Source: Durusdinium trenchii
Taxonomy: Eukaryota > Sar > Dinophyceae > Suessiales > Symbiodiniaceae
Direction: 5' to 3'
Assembly: GCA_963970005.1 (NCBI GenBank)
Contig: CAXAMN010001114.1
Span: forward strand, 1,211,617 to 1,275,616
Length of the DNA: 64,000 nt
How positions within the stretch are numbered: position 1 is the stretch's first letter; each line of letters begins with the position of its first letter. Below the pieces are notes generated by a model, which saw only the letters and a list, made by a program, of their open reading frames with translations, made no database searches and was not told where the DNA came from. The position numbers and the translations under genes were made by a program. Shown in pieces: positions 12,536-24,500 of this stretch.

Positions 12536-15500
12536 CTTCTCCAGAAGCTGTGCATGTCAGCTTCACACAGGGAGGGAAGATACACGGCATCCTAAGGCAT
12601 GCGAATAACACAGTGCTTGCAGCAGGTGTGCCATCGATCCATCAATCTGATGATCAAGAGTATTAAGTTGAGTTTTGTGTGGTTCTTGCCATTAATCATT
12701 CTGCATCGATCGTTTGCACAAGGCAACAGTGAAGTGGTATCACTTGAACGAGACATCCATTGAGTCGCGCTGGCTGATTGAATGAGACATCCAGTAGGAC
12801 ATCCAGTGGAGCTTGTTTCTCTGCAGGAACTACAAGGCAAGCCGTTTGCGGCCAATGCTTGTTTGCAGTGGTCTCATGATGCCAGGGCCTTTGTTTTGGG
12901 CGGCTTCCGCCGGGTTTGCCATTGCGAATGCATTTTGACTGAGGTCAAATGCCTTTTTGCTGCTGGCCGAGGACTGGCCTGCTCGAGACTCTTTAACTTC
13001 TCCTGTTTATATACTATGAAACTCTTTGATCTCTACTTTCACTTGAACTCTCTACTCCTTCGATTGAGCAGGAGAATCTCTACTCCTTCGTCCGGAGCTT
13101 TGCACATGTGTCCGGAACCTACGAAACGGAAACTCACCGCCTTCATTTTTCGAAGGTCCAAGTGCTGGAAGGCCTCACCCCATTACGGGTGCAGCACTGA
13201 GGAGCATTTCTTGCAAAATGTCGGAGCACACACCGTGCACAGAACTTCGTCCGCAGACTTCTGGTGACCTGAACCCTTTTTTCTTTCAGGTTGATCTCAC
13301 AAAAGACAGACATGTCTTGCGAACCTTGCGCAACATTGTGCAAGCCTTAAGATTCTGCTTTGCCAATGCAATTTTGCGGGTCCGACAGCCAGCAATTTCC
13401 AAGATTTGCTTGGCAGTCAAAGCAATGAGTATCAAGCTGTGTGTATGGGCAAGTGCCAGTGCAAGCCATCAGTTTTGAATCCATGAATCCATGAAGCAAC
13501 GGCGTCTCCATAGTGAAAAACAACTCGTTTGATGACGTCAGGTGCGACCAGATCCCAACAAAGAGGAAATCGTTGGACTCTCAGAGGGCTTCCGTGCTGA
13601 TTTCGCACGTTTCGGCCGTTGCGAGCTGTGAAGTGTTGATGGCTTTAAGGCCGTGGAGCCTAGCTTCAAGAAGGCGCTCTTTAAGGCGAGACAGAATTGT
13701 TGGAGTTGGAATTTTCTGAGTTGATGCATTCAGATGCACAACCTCTGACACCTCAAAGTGGCCAGAAGAACTCACTCACTGAACGCAGAACATGCAATGG
13801 CCAGGTAGAAATTGTAGTCAATCCTCAGATTGCGGCCAAAGCAGCTGCAGCAGTCACTCCCTTGGTACAAGACTTGAGTTCAGTGGCGAGTGGCAGCCAG
13901 TTCACAAGAAGAGACTTCACTGGATTTGGAGCTGGCGCTTTCCATACCTGTTTTTGAACAAACCCATTGGATCCCATTGGCATTGTTTGGTCTCATAGGA
14001 GTTTGGACTTCAGGCTAGAACCTCTTTCCCATGTTAGAGGTGCAGATGGGCCTAAGGCAGAAGCCGCCGCTGCCGCAGCGGCAGATGACAAGAAGAAAGA
14101 TGATAAGAAAGGCAGATCTAGCGCACGTTGTTTAAGCCAGTCTTTGTGAAGTTGATTGATTTGAGGAAAAGAGAAAGGGAAGGCAGGGCCTTTGTTGTGT
14201 GGCCAGCCAGCGTGTTCTTCTGGGTAGACTTAGACGTGCCCAACAAAAGCCACCAGTTTGCAGGAAGAAGAAAAGAAACCAGAAGAGCCTCCCATGTTGC
14301 ACTTCTCTTACAAGCAAGTGCCTCAACGCGATGCATCCCATTGCCAACTGAAGTTGTTTTCCCTTGCTAGTTGCTCTCGGCAGGACTGACCTTGGGGAGT
14401 TTAAGCAGGCATGCGAAAGCAGCCAGCTTTTCGATGTCAGAGAGGCAGCCTTTGCTCGCAGGTAGTGCTCAGCATGTTCGAAAAGGGCATGTCTTCTTTC
14501 AGAGATGTTCACAGCATTGAGAGCGTGGCAAGCTTAGAGTGTTCAGCGAAACGCAAATGAGGGAAATATGTGCAACAGTATCAATATGTTAAAGGACTAT
14601 TTATCACCCTTCCCTCCGTCGGAAACTTCCCCGTTTTCACACTGTCAGCACATCCAGGTGCTAGGCTGGTAGCATTAGTTGCAGTGGAAAACTAGTTGGT
14701 GACTCCTATCAGGTGCTGCTACCCCATTTGATTCGTGACCATCATCTGGACCGTCTCTTCTTTACTTTACTTGCTGACTGTGCTCTCTTGTGCTGTTTGG
14801 AAACAAAAGGAAACGGAGCACGGCAATTTGAGGGTCAAAAGATGGCTTTTCTGACGAGGACCCTATCTTCTCACCAAGCGACGCTTGGGTCGAAGAACTC
14901 CGCGTGCGTTTAGAGGAAGGGATGACAGAGCGTGCCAGTCGATCAGATGCCAAGCATGCATGAAGGGCATGTGGGGTGTGGTGCATGCGGTTGTGGACTT
15001 CAGGAGACCATGGCCAAGCAGGAGCCGTGGCTACAAGACATTCTGCAATCCTTGGAGAGCTTCAAGGACACTGATAGATCGTCATTTAGTTTTTGATGCG
15101 ATTTTCGTTGAAAAAGAGTGGAACGAAGAACTGCTAACAACAAGAGTCATCAGACGACGTGATGGACATTGATATGGATGACAAAATGAAGTGTTACTGG
15201 TACTATATATATATAGTACAATGGAAAGTGTGACTACATCTCACAGGTCTCGTTTTGGTTCCATGTGTGGTCTAGTATTTGACACCAGCCCCAATCTGCC
15301 AATGATGGAGATCCTCAGACATGTCATGAGTTGCGAGGACGTTGTCCTTATGGATCCAGAGGCACGAAAAAGTTCTTGCATGTAGAGATTTGATTCAGCC
15401 AAGCATTCAACCAAGCTCAAAAGCTTTGAAGTTTAGTGTTCCGGAGTATTCCTGTGATTGCTGTTTTCGCTACCAGGCCGCGGCTGCCCGCCTGCGTGCG

Positions 15501-18500
15501 GAGCCACAACCGCCCGCACAGGTCAAGGCAATGATCGAAGAGAGGAAGGAGTCGGGGATCTCGGAACCAGGGAAAGGTCCTAGTAGCGTCCTTGTTCCTA
15601 GTACATAGTAAGGCCAGGAGCCCCTAGTAGCGTCCTTGCTCCTAGTAGCGATGCCCTTTGCTCCTAGTAGCACTTTTTGTGAGGGACAGGTCTGTTTGTG
15701 TTTTCAACACGTGGAAGTGTGGTGAAACAGTTGCTTAAAGTCCGAATGAAGCAATTGCTGCCGAGTCGGTGCTGTTGTCTTGAGGCGAATCAAGCAGATT
15801 CAAGAGTCTATTCCGGATGACAAGGCTTGGATGGCTTTTTGATGCTTTTTGCAGATGCTGAAGTTCTTCAAGCCTTTTTTGCCTAGGAATCCATCACGAT
15901 TGGCTTCTATCGCCGCAGTCCTATTTTGACATTCAGTGGCGTGTTCCTTATCAGTCTCCAGCTGTGCATTTATCCAGGCATTGAGTCTGGTGGCATCCGC
16001 AACCAACTCATTGAGAAATTAGAGACGCGCGAAACTTGGTCTTGGAAGCCCGTCAAATACTGGTTTCCAAGATAATAAAGAAATACTGGCACATGTTTGT
16101 GTGCTCAAATCCAACTCTCCACTTGCTTACAGGTCAATGCAGCTCTTGCTCAAGTCTCTAGCAGAGACGTTGGAGGTCAACATTCATGAAGTCTTCAACT
16201 TAGGAGTGAAAGACCTGCAAACTGCTCATATATTATACATAATAGGCCGAATCAAGACAATCAAGTAGGAGCAGCAAAACCAGCACAGGCTTCCCTCCAG
16301 ACTCCACACTTCTACACTATCTACACTACTGTAGGTATTTTGTACAATTTTGAGGATCTGTGGTCTCAACTAATCATATGACCAACACTCTTTTGTTAGG
16401 GCTGTTGCCTCAGGCCACAGTGGCCTTCGAAGGCATTTTCACCAAACTCCAAACACAGGCATGGAGCTCTTGTGCTACCTTCTTGTTTGGAAATTGACTT
16501 CAACGCTATAGTTTGATATATACTGAAGTACTATTTGGCGCAGTTCCAGGTTGCAACGATTGAAGAGTGCTCTGACATGAAGGCACAGAGGGGGCCTTTG
16601 TGAGGCTCAGAGTTCCAGAGGCTTTTGTCTTTCCATAACCAGACAGGGGAGTGTGAGGCAGACTTTGGACCCAGAGCCATGTCACGAAAGGTAGCGGTTA
16701 CGCTACCTGAGTTTTCCTTTTGCTTTAGCAAAAATGTATTAACCCAGAGCTGCAGCCTATCTCTCGGAGAAATGGTCCCCGACATCTTCGTTTGCTGGCC
16801 GGGGGGGGGGTGAAAGAGTGACTAGGGCGTACACGGTAGAGGTGCAGACCGCTAGTGTCTTTTATGCGCAGAGTCTTATCCTCTTGCTCTTTAGGTCCAT
16901 TGACCCTCTCTTGAGCCTTGAAGCAGTCAAGCATGGACACACTATATCAGCTGTTGGAGTGGAACCCTGTACAGGTAGGCTCTACTTTTCAGCAGGCACA
17001 AGATTCATGTCCACTTCTAGCTGATTGCGTATGTCGCATACTCTTTTCCTACTGCAAGGCTAAAACAGTCCAGCTAGCTCTGACAACTTAAAAGAAAACT
17101 ACGGTGCCATGTACTTACCTAATCCAGTGTGTTTCACACTTCAGAGAAGGTAATCTCATAGCTACTAAATACAGTGAGGGAGCAATAGCTGACTCACCTC
17201 AAGTACAAGATCAAATCGATAATGTACCTCGGCTGGAGACTGTACTTTTCGCAGGCGGAGATACCATGTACCGGCGCTCACTAGCTCTTTATGGCCTGAG
17301 CTAAATCAAACTAAAAAGGGAAAGCGGCTTTTTCTCTACAGAGACCTATAAAAGAATCAAACGACACTCGCGTAACAAGGAACTAAAAATTCAAGACCGC
17401 ACAATGCAATGAATTAAGATGCCTTGCAAAATGCAAGGAGCGTACGGTCCGAGGAATAATCTTCTCGTGACGTGGTCTCGACCGCTTTCATCCACAGACA
17501 AAATAAAACTGCATCAAAAGGACTCTTTCTCATTTACATCAAAAACACAAGAAGGAGATACCGGCAAATGTATGTACAAAAAAAAATCTTGCACTACAAT
17601 TGCAAATCATGAAATGACTTAATCATCAACCATGACTGGTTGTCCATTAGAGGTCACTTCATAAGAGCGGTGGTGATAGATATCATCAGTTCTGTAAAAC
17701 TGTCCATACCTATCTACATGCTAAAGCGTATAAACCTGGAACGCAGGAGTATCTTCTTTGATAAAAAGTTTCTCCTCATTGCAAACCAGAATTTATTAAA
17801 ACTTCAGCCTGGCAACTTAAAGTCAAGCCTGGAAGCAAAGTATCAACTGTAACCAGAAGTATCTTCACTTCCTAGCCATCATTTAAATTTCAGCCTTCGC
17901 TCAGGAATTATGCCGCTGCAGACGATGAAGCTGCTTGACCAGAAGTTGGCGGCCTTCCTTTCTTTCTATTCTGCTTTTGTCTCTCCTTCCTCCGCACGTT
18001 CGCCTCATGAAGCGTTGCTCCCATGCGATACTGTCTTCTGTCTCCAGATGAAAAGGAAGCTGGTCTGAGTGAAATAAACATTGGACCATGACTGTCCTCG
18101 TCAGTGGGCCTTGAGCACATAACCTCTGTGTCAATCATAGCAAAGTTCTCTGAAAAATTACAGATGAACTCCTTCGTGCTCACTGTGGAATTTTCATATT
18201 CCTCTTCACTCATTGAATGACCCCATTCAACAATGGTAGACAAACATGTATCGCCAAGCTGTGATCCTTGGTATTCTTCTTTTTCAACAGTAGAATATTC
18301 TTCCCAGAGTTTATCAAAGTAAACTTCACACCTCTTGAGGACCTGTGAAGTTGAACTGTAAAATGTTCTGGGAATAGGTGCTTTGATACCAAGATCTGCT
18401 TTTACACGAGCTTCTGAAAACCTGCGGATCCAATGCTGCATGGTGCTGTAATAGTAGTTAGCCATTGGCTGCCTTTTGTACCCAGACATTCTGTAGGCCA

Positions 18501-21500
18501 AACTATTTGCATCACCAGAAATGATGTCCACCTCATAGACAAAACACTCGTAAAGCATCAATGCTGTCTGTTCTCCTGTCAGTAGGTGGGCACCCACAGC
18601 ACGGTGTGTATCAACATGATAATTACAGACTCTGATGGTATGCATGTTCGCTCGAGTAAGTGGAACACGCTTGTCCTCAGGACCATAGTCATCAAATTCA
18701 AAGTCTGCATCCTTGAAATCTTGACGAGGCCTTGTTTCTCCAAAACAAATCTCGTAGATAGCCCAAGTTACATCACGCTGTTCACAGTGACCAAGTTCTT
18801 GATCATGTCCAGCAATGATCTTGACATATCCACCTGGTGCCAATCTAGCCATCACTGCAAGATTCTCCCAATCATTGAAACAAACTGTCCAATTCTTTTG
18901 CTCAATAAATTCCTTGGCAGGAACAAGAAGATGAGCTTCCTGGAGAATCACGACATGTGCACGTAAAAAGAAGAGCACGTTGAAGAAAAGGTTGTTCTCA
19001 AATTGCTCATTCTGAAGTGACATGGCGCTCTGTTTGCGTGGCCTCATTGCACTATCAAGTCCTTGGAGAAACCTTGGTGTGGTGTACTTCTGACCACGAA
19101 CCATGTTGCCATAGTTCCAGGATAAAAATGTCAAGGACTCTGAGCTGGCCAATAAGTTAGTTCCATATGGTTCTTCTATTCTTCCCTTGAGGAACCTTCT
19201 GCGCAGCTCTTCATAGAAGGTGACAAAGTCCCAACTGGGTCCCTTAGGACCATATGATTCCAGTTCCTTCTTAAGTTCCTTCTTCGTATCCTCCAATTCT
19301 TCTCGAGCATGTTTTGCCCTTTCAAGGGCCTTTGGATCGACCTGATACTTGCCATCCAAATGAATGATGCGATCATCATTGATAAAGAATCTCTTCAAAT
19401 CATGCTCTGGTTCGTGTTCATAACAATCAGGTGGAGGTACTGGACAGATATTACGAATGGATCGAACAAAATCATTCTCGTTGATCCTCGACTGATAATG
19501 AGGATGGGAAATCTCACCTTTTCTGAAACAAACATGGTTCAGCAATCTCGCGTGAGTTTCCCTGAAGCATAGTTGATAAAAGCCAATACCTGGATCTCCT
19601 GTAAGCTCTCCAAGCAACTTCAAAGGTGAAGTATGCAACTCATAGGTATTGTCAACTTTTGTTGTATCCTTTTCAGCAACTACTTCAGATGGAAAAGATT
19701 CCTGGATTTCAGCGTCCAATTTCTTCTCTCCATCATCCTCTCTGACCTCTTTTATTTTCTCCACCGCCTCTTTCTTCTCTTCCATGGTTGCATCATCCTG
19801 AACTTCTTCATGAAAATGAGGATCAGGAATCTTATTCAGGCGGCTTCTCTTCGATTTCCGCTGACCTGAAGTATCATCAAGGTTAGCATCCATCTCACCT
19901 GATGGTAAGTGCGATGCAGTCGAGTCCTCACCTATCTCTCTTGACAGAAAGTGTGGTGTTGACTCTTCCTTGGCTTCCTCCTGGTCAACTTCCATCTTTG
20001 GTTCCTCTGAAGGAAAAACACCTGCATCTTCATCAAATATTTCTTGTTCCTTTCCAGGTTCAACTGCAGGATCTTCTTCAGGAACTTCCTCTTCCATATT
20101 CTCATCTTCTAGAAGTGTCATACTTCCAGTATAGACTTCACCAGCGATAGTGGAGACTCTTGTATAAGGAGGAACTTCTTCACCTGCTTCAAAAGCTTGT
20201 TCTGCAACATCCTTGGTGAGCAAGTCCTCTACAAGATTTTCTCCCTCGGTTCTTGGAAGAGGTCCTGAGGTCTCATAAAAATCTGTCCTCTCTGAACTGA
20301 AAGCTTCTGTCGCCTTCTCATTGTCCTTTTGATCCCTGAACAGGTGAGTAATCTTCACAGCTTCTCCCTGTAGCACCTGATCACCTCCTCTATACTTGTC
20401 GACAATGGAGCGCCATGCTGGAACATCATCATCATCAAAATCAAGCTCCATATCATCTGCCAACAGGTATGAGATGTTTTGAGCTGCCTGTTCTTCTTCT
20501 TCATCACGTTCCTTGGCAAGCTCCTCATCCTTCTGGATCTTGAAGATACCCTTCAGGATGTCTTGTAGTACCTTTAAGTTCAGCTTCGATGATGGCTCAT
20601 ACGTCCCTGAACTTACAGGCTCAACTACAACACGAGAGCAAGAAATCGCCTCCAAAAACTTGGAATTGTATTGGCGTTCAAACTCTTCCTTCTTGATCAT
20701 CTCATACAAGGGATCAGAAACTGCAACACGCGCCTGAACATACTCACGAAGTTGATAGCATGCATGTTGCACAAATCTACTGTTGGAGTTGTGAAGAAAA
20801 CTCTCTAAATGATTCCTGTCACGGTCAATCAAATACCACACAATCCTTGCAGAAAAACGGAATTTCTTGAAGTTCATAGCAAAATGTGTATGATACTTCT
20901 CTGGATTCCTTTCTGCTTGTAAGGCGGCCTCTGAAGTCTTGTAAACTGGGAGCTTTGTGTGTGGATCCAAAATCATAAACTCTTCCCACAAGATCGAGTG
21001 GTCAAGAACCCACTTGGGAAGCACCTTGATGAAAAAGTCACAAACAAGTTCTGACACAAGGTGCATGACACGACCAATCTCTTCCTCCTGCTTGAAGCGA
21101 TAGTGCAATCTGGCAAATAAAGGATTGTTGAATGCTTCCTCCACTGTATTGCCAAAATTATCCCACTGAGGTTCTGGAATACCAAAGTTCCAACCCAGCA
21201 ATTTGGGATCTCTGCACATATCCAAGAAGCTTGAAAGCTCTACAGAAGAAATGCCATGGTCTGTCAGAATTTCAGCCCAGCGGCGTCCATTCTCCCAAGC
21301 ACGGATGAAGAAAAACTGTTGGTATCCAGTTTGCGCCAACTCCATCCACTGAGAAATTCCGGGTTCAAAACTCGGTGCATACGTCTTGGGGTCTTCCTCT
21401 GTTCCATAAACACTTGGACGTAGCAACTTGTATCTTCTACAAAAATATTCTCTCTGGTGCCTTGTCAACCTGTCCCAATCCCTCACGAGGATCACGTCTT

Positions 21501-24500
21501 CTCCAGTGCTCTGGAGTACACGTGTCCCTACACGATCATGGAGTGATACCATGCCAATGTCATATATCATCCATGGGTTGAGAACCAGGTTGTTGACATT
21601 CTGAATGAACCATGTCATCTCACGCTCAGCAACATGAGCAGAGTCATCTTCTTCATCTTGTTGAGGTTCTTCAGAAGTCCTGGCTGTTGGTCTCCTTGAA
21701 GTGATGTCTCTCCATAGGTGGTCAAAGCGAATCACTTCCTCATCAGCCTTCACCAGATTTTGCTGATCCTTGCTCAGAACTAATGGGTGTACCATAAACA
21801 ACGATCTCGAGGTAGCACCATCTCCATTGACAATCAACGTTGGAGCACTATAGCCTAAGATGCTCCAAAGATCACGATCATCAATCTCCTTAGGTGGAAT
21901 TAAAGACCATCCAGGTGGCATCTGATAATGGCCTTCAGGCATCACCTGACGTGACCTCAATCGTGAACGATTGTACTCACGTCTGGGATCATTGTCAGAG
22001 CTGAAAAATCTCACAATGGCATCGTAAGTCAGCTCATCTAACCAAAGAAGCATATGCCTCCTTGCTTGTTCCACCCCAGGCTCAAAGGCATTAATCCTCC
22101 TGAGAGTTTCATGTGCAAATGCCGGGTCCTGTGAGAGTCTTGTGAACAAGGATCTCAATCTATCTTGTTGCTCCTTCTCTCTGTTGATCTTCTCCATTAT
22201 CTTTTCTGCTGGCAAAGAGTTAATCAACTCCTTAGCTGGCTCTGGAGCATCTTCTGGTCGTGGTTCATCCACACAAATGTCCAAGTATGTGGGCTCTACA
22301 TCACAATGCGCAAGCACCACTCCATTGTTGCTGAAATACAGAGGACGTCCAGCCTGAAGCCAACGAATCACATTAAGCTTCACATACAAAGGCTGTCCAT
22401 AATCTCTTGGAACCACTGTACCTGGGCCTAAAGGAATGTAGAGTGAAGTTTGTGGATTGCTGTACATGAAATGAACATAATCTCTTCCTTCACCTCTGTT
22501 CCTTCTATTCCAACTTTGTGGATCTCTCATCAAACCATACTTCTCAATGCTGGCCCAGTTCTCCTTCCTGGTAACATGAAAAACATGTCCTAAACATCTT
22601 GCCTCAACAGAAGTCAATCTATGATTCAACTTCTCTGGACTGATGTTTTGCATGAGTCCTGTATGCCCTTGGTTCACTCCCAAACGCATGGAGAAGGGCA
22701 TATCATATTGATTGCCTGTGTTGTGCCAAACATTCTTGTCCAAGCGAATCACCAAATGAAATCTTTGCTTCTCATCGCTATGCAATATAGCAAAGAAGAT
22801 ATTAGGATAAATACGAAAAGGTGATGGCATTCGAGCAGTTCCCTCTGTGATCAGAGGCATAAGCTCTATCATTGCCCTACTGTCCATCAACCTATCGAGA
22901 GAACGATCATGTCGTAGCATATAGTTGAGCCCCGTGGCTATCTTCCCATAATCGTTTTGCCTCCACGCGACTCTTGTTGCCACGAACTGCCTACTTCTCT
23001 CATATTCATCCTCTTCCTCTTGGGTGACATAGCCAAGAGCGTATCTGGCAATCTCTGCGAACCACCGTACTCGAAAATTGAACTTAGTATGGTTCTCAGG
23101 CGCCAAACACATTGCAAGAATGTCGGTTAAGATCAATTCATCCTGCTCTGAGTTCCTATGGAACTCAACTGGCGTACGTGGGCGTCTCAAACGGTTTGCC
23201 CAGTTCTGAGGTTGTCCCCAAGGAACCTTTTGTGACCAGTTTCGAGCATACTCAAAGATGTTGACCATATTGGACGCTCCCTGACCGGTCATCTCTGTTG
23301 ATACAAAGTACACCGGTCAGAGGCCAGTGTCCTAAGTTGTAGAAATGACAGGTAGTCAACGATGCAAGGCAATAGTCTTCGAAAGAAAAGTGCTGATCTT
23401 GCCAAGCTAATTTGAGCCGCAGGCACAAATTCATGAAAGAAATTCAAATTTCTCTCAAACAAAAACACATGCATTGAATTCTCTCCTCTCACTCTCAGTG
23501 CAAAGAATCTCCAAGATAAAACACATCATGTGAAAAGTCAACATGTGTGCATACTGTAGGAAGCCATCCACGCAAATATGCCTTGTGTTCAATAAGAGAT
23601 CTAAAAGGTGGATGTGCATCAACTTCCTTTAAACAACCGCTGCGTACTGCATCTATCAAAGCTTGTGGACTAGCAGACTTCTTAGTAAGACAGTCAGCGA
23701 GACACCACTGAGTGCGTATATGTGACAAGTCAGCAATTGCACCAGAGCATGCTTCCTTCCTAAGCATTTGGATCATATGAATAGTCTCCTGTTGCTCAGG
23801 AACATGAGTAGTACTAGCTGTAGTCACAAGATTGTTAGCATCAGTGCGCATGTGAATGTCAGTAGAGTAGCCTGTAATGTCCTTGATCAAGCCTCTAAGC
23901 ATTTGGCAAGTGCCATAACACTTCATAAATGCATACAACTCTGCAACAGTTGTGGACAGGGTTGTTCTCTTGATCTTAGAGGATTCAAAGAAAATAAGTG
24001 AGCCTTTAGTGTTCTTCTGTTTTGCCTTCCTTTGCTCACCCATAAAAATAACCATCGCACGTTGAGAGGATTTGTCACTGTTGTTCCTGAATGCGGCATC
24101 TGGCATAGCAATTAAACGTGGACTACCTTCAAGTGGCCAAAAACGTAACTCCATAGGGTCAGTCACGATTTGTTTGCACAGCTTGTTCAGGGCCTTGCAA
24201 TCACCTATTGTAGGTCCTGCTGATGCTGATGCTGACCTCGAGAATTGGTAGCATGCTTGGAATTGTGTTCTGGATTGTAACCAGTTTATGCTGCCAAGAA
24301 GTGATCTGAAGGCTGTGTGCATGTCCTTGTCACACTTTTCCTCATCCTTCAAACCTTTTGGAATGATAATCTCAGTCAATTCTTGAACACAAAGGGATTG
24401 TTCTACTGAGATGTACTCCTTCTTCTTGGTCTTCTCTTGCATCTTCCAAGCAACACGTTGTCCAGTAAACATCAGGTCATTAGTGTCCTCATGTCCAATC

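Larger units (their letters stand above)
12536..16810 (+). other. Dynein gene interior with no clearly recognised exon
   Basis: Part of the tail must be encoded between the 11.5-kb and 34-kb exons, but I could not assign an exon here with confidence. Weak candidates are 13291-13345 (after TTTCAG, reading [10 protein letters not shown]) and 15003-15080 (after CAGGAG, reading [17 protein letters not shown]). Also present are an (AT)n palindrome at 15203-15221, a CCTAGTAG repeat at 15580-15670 and a run of ten G at 16801-16810 directly at the retrotransposon edge. Confidence 0.4.

Noticed and set aside
12243-12611. Minus-strand frames opposite the first dynein exon (182 and 122 codons)
   Set aside because: They are mirror frames of a strongly supported exon.
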